Origin: an uncultured Lachnospiraceae bacterium
GTDB lineage: Bacteria; Bacillota; Clostridia; Lachnospirales; Lachnospiraceae
Assembly: GCA_934376945.1 (NCBI GenBank)
Contig: CAKRPI010000067.1
Location: 1-12,085, forward strand
Direction: 5' to 3'
DNA: 12,085 nucleotides
Below, in pieces: positions 7,126 to 11,970 of the stretch (position 1 is the first letter of the stretch; the number at the start of each line of letters is the position of its first letter). The notes below the pieces were generated by a model. The model saw only the letters and a list, made by a program, of their open reading frames with translations. It searched no databases and was not told the origin of the DNA. The position numbers and the translations under genes were made by a program.

Positions 7126-7210
7126 ATCATAAGGAATCTAGGCTCGTAAGGAATCCTCCCGTAAACGGATCCCTCCTTACGAGATTCCGCAAGCTGGTTC
7201 CCCTTATGAT
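7126..7210. repeat. Nested imperfect inverted repeat (REP-like)
   Basis: Three nested arm pairs fold the segment into one long hairpin: ATCATAAGG (7126-7134) with CCTTATGAT (7202-7210), GGAATCT (7133-7139) with AGATTCC (7182-7188), and CTCGTAAGGA (7143-7152) with TCCTTACGAG (7174-7183). The left half also contains a direct repeat of TAAGGAATC. It directly follows repeat copy B and precedes the hairpin at 7217-7247. Together they fill the gap between the LacI terminator and the tRNA terminator. Confidence 0.65.
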
Positions 7211-7216
7211 ATTTCA

Positions 7217-7247
7217 TGAACGCAGTCGCTTCACTTATCTGCGTTCA
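7217..7247. repeat. Short hairpin TGAACGCAG/CTGCGTTCA
   Basis: A perfect 9-bp inverted repeat (7217-7225 with 7239-7247) encloses a 13-base loop. On the minus strand it would lie beyond the tRNA terminator, and it has no T run following on the plus strand. Its role is unknown; it may be part of the same REP-like block. Confidence 0.4.
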
Positions 7248-7295
7248 AAAAATAAAAAACATTACAAACCCAAACGATAAGGATTTGTAATGTTT
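7247..7295 (-). terminator. Intrinsic terminator of tRNA-Pro copy 2
   Basis: The stem 7257-7271 with 7281-7295 has 14 of 15 bases paired (core AAACATTACAAA/TTTGTAATGTTT) and a 9-base loop. On the minus strand it is followed by a T-rich tract of about 13 bases with one interruption. It begins 11 bp after the tRNA 3' end. Confidence 0.85.
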
Positions 7296-7306
7296 GCATA
7301 AAAAAA

Positions 7307-7380
7307 TCGATGCGACAGGATTTGAACCTGCGACCTCTGCGTCCCGAACGCAGCGCTCTACCAAGCTGAGCCACGCATCG
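7307..7380 (-). tRNA. trnP: tRNA-Pro (anticodon CGG), copy 2
   Basis: Identical over 74 bases to the copy at 1-74, same strand. The cloverleaf is complete with anticodon CGG in the loop TTCGGGA and discriminator A at 7307. The flank after the discriminator is TTTTTT, so CCA is not encoded and must be added after transcription. It has its own promoter at 7434-7462 and terminator at 7247-7295, so it looks functional rather than a leftover attachment-site fragment. Confidence 0.97.
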
Positions 7381-7433
7381 TTATAAATAAGATATATATT
7401 AAAAATATTTATTATAATTGTTGCAACTCTGAA

Positions 7434-7462
7434 AGTATAACAAAGTTTTGGAAAAAAAGCAA
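7434..7462 (-). promoter_or_regulatory. Promoter of tRNA-Pro copy 2
   Basis: On the minus strand, TTGCTT (7457-7462), a 17-bp spacer and TATACT (7434-7439). The -10 box is the same as at copy 1 and the -35 box differs at one position. The gap to the tRNA is longer here (53 against 35 bp) and consists of very AT-rich DNA. Confidence 0.6.
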
Positions 7463-7601
7463 GTGGTTTTCTGAAAAAAATAAAGTTTTAAAATTAGTTG
7501 AAAAAATTTGGAAAAATCAGACAAATCAGACATGTAAAAAATAACTGAAGTTAATGAGAAAAAAAGTCGTTTGCAGAATGAGAAAATACCGCCGTCTTTT
7601 T
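7463..7601. other. AT-rich intergenic stretch without a recognisable gene
   Basis: This lies between the divergent tRNA promoter and the promoter of the next plus-strand gene and is mostly A/T runs. The only structure I see is two tandem copies of the 9-mer AAATCAGAC (7514-7531). No RNA gene or credible reading frame is visible. Confidence 0.5.
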
Positions 7602-7608
7602 AGGAGCG

Positions 7609-7617
7609 TGCTATAAT
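7609..7617 (+). promoter_or_regulatory. Extended -10 promoter of the small-protein/HMA pair
   Basis: TGCTATAAT combines a TGn extension with a perfect TATAAT, 39 bp before the ATG at 7657. No good -35 hexamer is present at the right distance, which fits an extended -10 promoter and leaves room for an activator. Confidence 0.6.
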
Positions 7618-7656
7618 ACAGATGAGTTAGAAAAAGCAAACTAAAGTGAGGCGGAA

Positions 7657-7899
7657 ATGATGGGAAGATATTATCGTTTGTCAAAGGAGATTACAGAAGC
7701 AGAGGCAGAAGAAATTTTAAGAGAGCTGAGGGAAAAGGAAAATCTGAAGAGCATAGAACTCAGCGAAGGCCGGAAGGTAATGAGGGTAGAGACAAAGGAT
7801 GGCGAATTTGCCGATATTATGGGAGCTGCCGTAAATATCTGCAGCCGGATTGCACGTGGATGCGAACTTTCCTTTGAAGGCTTTGCGCAGCCAAAGTGA
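7657..7899 (+). CDS. Small conserved-looking protein of unknown function, paired with the HMA gene
   Basis: An 80-residue cytoplasmic protein with no signal peptide or membrane segment. GTGAGGCGGA precedes two consecutive ATG codons; the first (7657) is taken, and the second gives 79 residues. The predicted pattern is strand (YYRLSKEI), helix (about 13-29, TEAEAEEILRELREKEN), two strands (LKSIELS and KVMRVETKD), helix (about 51-66, FADIMGAAVNICSRIA) and strand (CELSFEGF). This order, beta-alpha-beta-beta-alpha-beta, is that of the ferredoxin-like fold also used by HMA domains, but there is no CxxC motif. Two cysteines are near the C-terminus (NICSRIARGCEL). It lies 72 bp upstream of the HMA gene on the same strand, with no clear promoter or terminator between. 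I know no function for it. The fold match is inference. Confidence 0.75.
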   Translation: MMGRYYRLSKEITEAEAEEILRELREKENLKSIELSEGRKVMRVETKDGEFADIMGAAVNICSRIARGCELSFEGFAQPK

Positions 7900-7971
7900 A
7901 TATCCGTAATCGACAAATGCATAAATTTTTTGGAAAAAGAGTATGATTTTCAGAAAGGAAGATAGAATGAT

Positions 7972-8229
7972 ATGGTGCGGATTATAGTAGGTGTAGATGG
8001 AATGCAGTGCGGTATGTGTGAAGCACATATCAATGAGGCGGTTCGCAGTGCTTTCAGGATAAAAAAGGTAACATCATCACACAGTAAGGGGGAAACGGTG
8101 ATTCTTTCGGAGGAACCGATCGATGAGGCCGGATTGCGTGAGGCGATCACAAAAACAGGCTATTCGGTCACAGGAATCCGGCAGGAGCCATATGAGAAGA
8201 AGGGGATTTTTTCTTTTCTTCACAAGTAA
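7972..8229 (+). CDS. Small heavy-metal-associated (HMA) domain protein, copper-chaperone-like
   Basis: An 85-residue protein with one HMA domain. Strand VRIIVGVD leads into the metal loop GMQCGMC (residues 10-16, Cys13 and Cys16), then a helix (EAHINEAVRSAF), a strand with KKVTSSHSKGETVIL, a second helix (DEAGLREAITKTG) and the GYSV strand usual in Atx1/CopZ-type domains. By family knowledge, the two cysteines would bind Cu(I) or a similar soft metal. After the domain, an extra tail EPYEKKGIFSFLHK, basic and aromatic, is absent from minimal CopZ proteins and might contact a membrane or partner. AAGGAAG lies 10 bp before the ATG at 7972; the ATG at 7967 is out of frame. No copper ATPase or CsoR-type regulator is adjacent, so the metal and partner are not shown by context. 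Confidence 0.88.
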   Translation: MVRIIVGVDGMQCGMCEAHINEAVRSAFRIKKVTSSHSKGETVILSEEPIDEAGLREAITKTGYSVTGIRQEPYEKKGIFSFLHK

Positions 8230-8254
8230 ATCCATTCATTTATAGACAGGTATT

Positions 8255-8280
8255 CTGCCAGCGGGAAACCCCACTGACAG
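8255..8280 (-). terminator. Hairpin downstream of the amino acid transporter ATPase gene
   Basis: On the minus strand, 11 consecutive pairs form between 8270-8280 and 8255-8265 around a 4-base loop, two of them G-U wobbles. On the plus strand the same positions are C-A mismatches. The asymmetry suggests the structure works in the minus-strand transcript, ending the ATPase message. No T run follows, so it may be an mRNA-end stabiliser rather than a classic terminator. Confidence 0.45.
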
Positions 8281-8293
8281 TTTGCAAAACACC

Positions 8294-8309
8294 TGCGAAT
8301 GTTCGTTTT
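8294..8309 (-). repeat. Dispersed intergenic repeat, partial copy G
   Basis: Read on the minus strand, AAAACGAACATTCGCA differs by one base from the left half of copy B (AAAACGGACATTCGCA). The right half is absent. It lies in the loop and right arm of a weak hairpin GCAAAAC (8284-8290)/GTTTTGC (8305-8311), between the HMA and ATPase genes. Confidence 0.45.
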
Positions 8310-8317
8310 GCTGTGTT

Positions 8318-9091
8318 CTAGTGTGCCTGAATGGAATTGAGAAAGTCCTGAGCACGTTTTGTCTGCGGATGGCTGAAGAATTCATCCGGAGTATTTTCTT
8401 CGAGTATACTGCCGCCGTCCATGAAGATAATCCGGTCAGCGACACGTCTGGCAAAATTCATTTCGTGTGTGACGATGACCATAGTCATGCCGTCCTTTGC
8501 AAGAGAGGTCATGACATCGAGTACTTCACCGATCATTTCAGGATCAAGTGCACTGGTCGGCTCGTCAAACAGAATTGCCTTGGGATGCATGGCAAGCGCA
8601 CGGGCAATCGCAACGCGCTGCTGCTGTCCGCCGGAGAGCTGAGCCGGTACTTTGGAGGCCTGGCTGTCTACCCCGACTCGTTTTAAGAGGTCCATTGCTT
8701 CTGCACGGGCTTCTTTTTTTGATTTGCCCAGTACATCAATCGGGGCTATGGTAACGTTATCGAGAATGGTTTTGTGAGAAAACAGGTTGAAGGACTGAAA
8801 AACCATACCGACCTGTGAACGGAGAAGGGCAAGCTTTTTGCCTTCCTCTGGAAGTGCAGTACCGTCAATCCGGATCTCACCGGAATCGATGGTCTCAAGT
8901 CGGTTAATGGTACGGCACAGGGTGGATTTCCCGGAACCGGAAGGACCGATGATAACGACAACCTCTCCCTTTTTAACAGTGAGACTGATGTCCTTTAAGA
9001 CATGCAGGGAACCGAAATGCTTGTCTACATGAGACAGCTCGATGATCGGAGCGGCGTTTGCGGAAGTGGTATTATTTTCAGAAAAATTCAT
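8318..9091 (-). CDS. Polar amino acid ABC transporter ATPase (GluA/GlnQ-like)
   Basis: Cytoplasmic subunit that powers import by the two permeases upstream, 257 residues, normal for the family. All ATPase motifs are present: Walker [10 protein letters not shown] (49-57), Q-loop Gln99 in FQSFNLF, signature LSGGQQQR (152-159), Walker [15 protein letters not shown] (172-185) and H-loop His209 in VTHEM. The start is set at 9091 because AAGGAGGT stands 5 bp before it; an in-frame ATG at 9133 lacks a ribosome site. The N-terminal extension [15 protein letters not shown] is longer than usual and low in complexity. It is the last gene of the transporter operon, separated from the second permease by 90 bp holding a tandem 9-bp repeat. 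Placement after the permeases differs from Corynebacterium, where gluA comes first. Confidence 0.95.
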   Translation of the reverse strand: MNFSENNTTSANAAPIIELSHVDKHFGSLHVLKDISLTVKKGEVVVIIGPSGSGKSTLCRTINRLETIDSGEIRIDGTALPEEGKKLALLRSQVGMVFQSFNLFSHKTILDNVTIAPIDVLGKSKKEARAEAMDLLKRVGVDSQASKVPAQLSGGQQQRVAIARALAMHPKAILFDEPTSALDPEMIGEVLDVMTSLAKDGMTMVIVTHEMNFARRVADRIIFMDGGSILEENTPDEFFSHPQTKRAQDFLNSIQAH

Positions 9092-9131
9092 GGAGTACCT
9101 CCTTTTGGAAAAATGAACAGCCGGAAAAGAC

Positions 9132-9185
9132 AAAAATTACAAAAATCACAGAAATTACAGAAATCACAAAAGCTACAAAAATCAC
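9132..9185. repeat. Six tandem 9-bp units between the second permease and ATPase genes
   Basis: Consecutive units on the plus strand read AAAAATTAC, AAAAATCAC, AGAAATTAC, AGAAATCAC, AAAAGCTAC and AAAAATCAC. The last unit includes the stop codon of the permease gene (TGA, complement of 9182-9184). The array fills 54 of the 90 bp between the two genes. In RNA from the minus strand it reads as repeated UGURAUUU-like units. The unit variation suggests slippage followed by drift, with an alternating TTAC/TCAC ending. Confidence 0.85.
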
Positions 9186-9991
9186 TGCGTCCGTCTTGCC
9201 ACTGCAACGGATATTTTGTTTAATGCGTAGTTGATCAGAATGTAGATTACTGCGGTCACAAGATAGACAGAAAGCAGTGCGTCATAGTTGCTGATCAGGA
9301 CACGGGCATTCTGCATCAGGTCGGAATAATTGACAATATAGGCAAAGGTCGTATCCTTCAGTACAATGACGAGTTCGGAGATCAGAGCCGGAATCACGTA
9401 GCGCAGAGCCTGTGGAAAAATGATTTTGAAAAAGGCGCTTCTGCGCTGCATTCCAAGTGAGAGGGCGGCTTCTGTCTGCCCCTTGGGAACGGCATTGACA
9501 CCGGAGCGGAGTACCTCTGCAACGACACCGCATGCGGAGATTGCAACCGGAAGAGCAACCTTCCACAGGGCCGGAAGACGGATACCAAACTGTGGGACCA
9601 CGAGAAGAAAGAAATAGATGAAAAGAAGCGTTGGAACGCCTCGGCTGAATTCAATCAGAACCGTGCAAAGCACACGAAGTACCTTGCAGGAACTGATGCG
9701 GCCCATCATAAGCAGAAGTCCGGCGAAAAATGTGATAACGCCTGCCGTCAGAGCGGCGGTCATCGTACCGGTCAGTCCGTAGCCAAGAAAACGCCACGTT
9801 GTATAGCGTGTGAAAATCGACCAGTACCTTGCGTCAAGCTGACCGGTCTGGGCAAAACGGCGGATGACAGCGACTGCAAGAGCAGCCAGTGCCAAAAGAG
9901 AGAGTACGGTGATGACCGCAATGCGTTTGCGGGCTTTTGGCCCGGGTGCTTCATATAAAACGTCACGAATGGATGATTGAGTCTGTTTCAT
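9182..9991 (-). CDS. gluD: Polar amino acid ABC transporter permease (GluD-like)
   Basis: Membrane subunit of the amino acid importer, 269 residues. The N-terminal extension VLYEAPGPKARKR (11-23), a first membrane helix (about 24-43) and TGQLDARYW (49-57) are the arrangement I associate with actinobacterial glutamate permease GluD, not with shorter GlnP/HisM-type proteins. The rest is a standard HisMQ-type domain: SRGVPT (116-121) and the EAA loop at about 172-197 (GQTEAALSLGMQRRSAFFKI then FPQALRYVIP). The ATG at 9991 overlaps the stop codon of the preceding permease in an ATGA, so the two permeases are translationally coupled and probably form a heterodimer. Glutamate or a related acidic or amide amino acid is the likely substrate, by family resemblance only. 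Confidence 0.9.
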   Translation of the reverse strand: MKQTQSSIRDVLYEAPGPKARKRIAVITVLSLLALAALAVAVIRRFAQTGQLDARYWSIFTRYTTWRFLGYGLTGTMTAALTAGVITFFAGLLLMMGRISSCKVLRVLCTVLIEFSRGVPTLLFIYFFLLVVPQFGIRLPALWKVALPVAISACGVVAEVLRSGVNAVPKGQTEAALSLGMQRRSAFFKIIFPQALRYVIPALISELVIVLKDTTFAYIVNYSDLMQNARVLISNYDALLSVYLVTAVIYILINYALNKISVAVARRTQ

Positions 9992-10647
9992 CGCAGGATC
10001 CTCACTTTCCGGTCAATTCTGGTGCCGATCTGTCCAATAATAACGGCGGTGGTACAGTATAAAACTGCGGAAATCAAAAAGGCAGTAACGCCGCCGACGG
10101 CGCGTGTGTTGATATGTGAAACGAGGCCGGTCAGATCCATTGGATTCATTGGTACCTGAGATGCAAGTGCTGTTGTCAGCATGGTGGCAACAAGCAGGTT
10201 GGTCAGAGAGAGTACACTGGAACGCAGTGCCTGTGGAATCACTATGTTTTTCATGATTTTTGAAAAGGACATGCCAAGCGCGCGGGCAGCTTCGATCTGT
10301 CCGGGGGCGATTGTATTCATGCCGGCCATCAGATATTCCGAACAGAAAGCGGACGGAATCAGTGAGGTGGCAATCAGAACACATGTATAATAGGAAAGAA
10401 CAATGTTCAGATAGGGGAGTGCATAGACGAGCAGGATCAGCAAAGCGGCGCCGGGAATATTCCGGAAGATCTGGATGTAGAAATCGCCGAACAGCTGTAG
10501 CGGCCGGATCGGACATACACGGATGACCGTGATGGCAATGCCGATGAGAAAGGCAAGGGAAAAGGAAAAAACAGTCAGCTTCCAGGTGGTCAGAAGTGCC
10601 TGCAGATATTTGTCCCCATACTGAGTAAGAAGTGCAGAAATATCCAT
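9988..10647 (-). CDS. Polar amino acid ABC transporter permease (GluC-like)
   Basis: First permease of the pair, 219 residues. The ATG at 10647 is chosen because AAAGGAG lies 8 bp upstream and MDISALLTQYGDKYLQALLTTW is a normal family start; the 32-residue longer form from 10743 would run through intergenic repeat DNA. Membrane segments begin at about residue 20. The family motif FRNIP (61-65) corresponds to FRGTP in relatives, and the EAA loop is at about 117-141 (GQIEAARALGMSFSKIMKNI then VIPQAL). The start lies 273 bp beyond the end of the binding-protein gene, a gap containing a strong hairpin, so expression is likely lower than that of the binding protein. The gene ends in a 4-base overlap with the GluD-like gene. 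Confidence 0.92.
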   Translation of the reverse strand: MDISALLTQYGDKYLQALLTTWKLTVFSFSLAFLIGIAITVIRVCPIRPLQLFGDFYIQIFRNIPGAALLILLVYALPYLNIVLSYYTCVLIATSLIPSAFCSEYLMAGMNTIAPGQIEAARALGMSFSKIMKNIVIPQALRSSVLSLTNLLVATMLTTALASQVPMNPMDLTGLVSHINTRAVGGVTAFLISAVLYCTTAVIIGQIGTRIDRKVRILR

Positions 10648-10818
10648 ATGGTTGTCTCCTTTCGCGGGTCCGGATAGAAAACAGAAAGCTCTTCCGGTGG
10701 GAAACAGGCGGCAGGGTTTGAATATCTGCCGGGCTGCGTTCATGAGCAGGTAGCGAAATCAGATTGCGAAGACACGCTCCAGGCTTTTCCTGTTAAGGCG
10801 GCGAAATACCGGATAGAA
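10648..10818. other. Leader region of the permease genes
   Basis: No gene is visible between the central hairpin and the first permease. The region holds the ribosome site just upstream of 10647, a small hairpin CGGCAG/CTGCCG (10709-10731) and repeat copy E (10743-10770). I see no convincing minus-strand promoter here, so the permeases and ATPase are most simply transcribed by readthrough from the binding-protein promoter. Confidence 0.45.
10743..10770 (-). repeat. Dispersed intergenic repeat, decayed copy E
   Basis: On the plus strand TGAGCAGGTAGCGAA followed by ATCAGATTGCGAA matches the inverse of the copy at 12010-12052 (TGAGCAAGTAGCGAA, GCGGATTGCGAA), with a few substitutions. It is less well kept than copies A, B and the two tandem copies. 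Confidence 0.5.
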
Positions 10819-10859
10819 CCCAAAAGAGCTTTCAGGGAAATCCTGAAAGCTCTTTTGGG
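10819..10859 (-). terminator. Perfect 18-bp hairpin between binding-protein and permease genes
   Basis: The arms 10819-10836 and 10842-10859 (CCCAAAAGAGCTTTCAGG and its exact complement) enclose a 5-base loop. The stem carries the AAAAG...CTTTT layout of intrinsic terminators, although the T run lies inside the stem and is followed by GGG. In binding-protein-first ABC operons such a structure usually ends most transcripts after the first gene and protects its mRNA, giving excess binding protein. It is symmetric and could act on either strand. Confidence 0.8.
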
Positions 10860-10866
10860 GGACACA

Positions 10867-10923
10867 GGTCAAAGCGAATGATCGCAAACCAATCTCATAA
10901 CAGAATAGCTGCCGCGCAGGTTA
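10867..10923 (+). repeat. Dispersed intergenic repeat, decayed copy F reaching the binding-protein stop codon
   Basis: GGTCAAAGCGAATGATCGCAA and the later CTCATAACAGAATAGCTGC align with GGTTAAAGCGGATATTCGCAA and CTCATAACCGAGTAGCTGC of the right-end copy. About 11 bases between these blocks are missing. Its end includes the TAA stop codon (10921-10923) of the binding-protein gene, so the element abuts or has contributed the end of that reading frame. Confidence 0.55.
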
Positions 10924-11850
10924 TTCTGCAATTGCCGGAGCATCCGGTACGGTTTCGATACCGGTACGGTCACCGAGGCTGACTTTCCACAGAGCTGCCC
11001 AGGTGCCATCCTCCTCGATCTTCTTCAGGAAGTCATTTACAAATATAACACCATCAGAGTCGAGAGGCAAGCCAATACCGTAATTATCCTCCGGTCCGAA
11101 TACGTCTCCGGCGATCTCATAAACGCCCGGATTCTTTACGATGGCATTCAGGAGGAGTGTATAGTCTGTTACATAAGCATCTACACGGCCCTGCTCAAGT
11201 GCGGCACGTGCTTCCTGATCGGTTGAGAACTCCTGTACGATCGCATCCGGTGCAAACTCAGCAAGGATGTCAGGACCGGTAGAACCGGACTGTGTAGCTA
11301 CGGTTTTGTCGGCCAGATCATCCACACCGGCGATATCGGTGTTGCCGGCTTTTACAAGTATTGCCTGCTGAGAGGTGTAATACGGACCTGCGAAAGAGAT
11401 AACTTCCTTACGTGCATCTGTGATCGAATAGGTAGCAAATACGGCATCTACCTGACCACTCTGCAGAACGGACTCACGTGTACTTGAATCTACCTGGGTG
11501 AGCTCGTACTTTGATTCATCACCGAGGATGTATCGTGTAAGCAGTTCATACAGTCCTGCGTCAAAACCACGGATGCTGTTGTCTGTTTCGTCAAGCTGGC
11601 TGAACAGGAAAGAAGTACGGGTACCGCCGACGCGGAGAACGCCTGCTTCTTTGATGGCCGAAGCCCAGCTGTTTGCTTCAATGTCTGCATCATCAGCTAC
11701 CGGACCGGAAGCGATGAGTTCATCAAAGGCTGCGGTATCGATAGCGGCTGCCTCCGGTTCTGCTGCCATTGCAGCTGCTGAGAATCCGGCTGCCATTGCA
11801 GCACTCAGAAGAAGACCGGTTACTTTTTTCATCAGATTTAAACGTTTCAT
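10921..11850 (-). CDS. gluB: Polar amino acid (probably glutamate-type) ABC transporter solute-binding protein, GluB-like
   Basis: Receptor of the amino acid importer, 309 residues, family 3. AAAGGAGGA lies 6 bases before the ATG at 11850. Residues 1-29 are a signal peptide (KRLNLMKK, hydrophobic core, AMA then AEPEA) with a signal peptidase I-type site and no lipobox cysteine. An Ala/Glu/Asp-rich linker (30-65) precedes the binding domain, which begins GVLRVGGTRTS (70-80). The segment TYSITDARKEVISFAGPYY (about 140-158) is the family hallmark; its Arg147 is the usual contact for the amino acid carboxylate. QSGSTGPD (187-194), ALEQGRVDAYVTDYTLL (217-233) and NYGIGLP (256-262) also align with GluB-type proteins as I remember them. 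The gene is first in the operon, with its own promoter and a strong hairpin behind it. Confidence 0.92.
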   Translation of the reverse strand: MKRLNLMKKVTGLLLSAAMAAGFSAAAMAAEPEAAAIDTAAFDELIASGPVADDADIEANSWASAIKEAGVLRVGGTRTSFLFSQLDETDNSIRGFDAGLYELLTRYILGDESKYELTQVDSSTRESVLQSGQVDAVFATYSITDARKEVISFAGPYYTSQQAILVKAGNTDIAGVDDLADKTVATQSGSTGPDILAEFAPDAIVQEFSTDQEARAALEQGRVDAYVTDYTLLLNAIVKNPGVYEIAGDVFGPEDNYGIGLPLDSDGVIFVNDFLKKIEEDGTWAALWKVSLGDRTGIETVPDAPAIAE

Positions 11851-11880
11851 ACATAGTCCTCCTTTTCGAATAATAAATTT

Positions 11881-11909
11881 ATATTACTCCTGTTATCCTA
11901 TTATGTCAA
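11881..11909 (-). promoter_or_regulatory. Promoter of the amino acid transporter operon
   Basis: On the minus strand, a perfect TTGACA (11904-11909), a 17-bp spacer and TAATAT (11881-11886, four of six consensus bases) drive the binding-protein gene, 30 bp before its ATG. The leader is short, so there is no room for a riboswitch or T-box. Confidence 0.7.
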
Positions 11910-11927
11910 TGGGAAATAAGGAGTAAT
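11883..11927. promoter_or_regulatory. Inverted repeat flanking the amino acid transporter promoter
   Basis: ATTACTCCT (11883-11891) and AGGAGTAAT (11919-11927) are exact inverse copies, centres 36 bp apart. One overlaps the -10 box and spacer, and the other lies just upstream of the -35 box. This is a plausible two-site operator for a dimeric or looping regulator of amino acid uptake; the regulator is unknown. Confidence 0.5.
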
Positions 11928-11970
11928 GTAAAAAAATTGCTCTGCGCAACCACGCAGGGGATTTGCCTGA

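Noticed and set aside
7217..7247. Hairpin arms resembling the tRNA-Pro anticodon stem (GAACGCAG/CTGCG)
   Set aside because: The shared stretch is about 8 bases, arm order and loop differ, and no other tRNA sequence is nearby, so a decayed tRNA copy is not supported.
1..7380. Prophage or integrase-driven island between the tRNA copies
   Set aside because: There is no integrase, transposase, excisionase or phage gene, and both tRNAs are whole with promoters. The direct repeat is reported as an observation only.
8282..8686. 134-residue plus-strand frame opposite the ATPase gene
   Set aside because: It covers the conserved signature and Walker B coding region on the other strand; the minus-strand gene is certain.
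9132..9223. Plus-strand peptide with repeated QKLQKS units
   Set aside because: The repeated peptide simply reflects the 9-bp DNA repeat. The frame runs into the permease gene on the opposite strand and has no ribosome site.
11498..11926. 142-residue plus-strand open frame opposite the amino acid receptor gene
   Set aside because: Its serine/alanine-rich translation is the complement of the receptor's alanine-rich signal and linker region. It runs across the receptor promoter.
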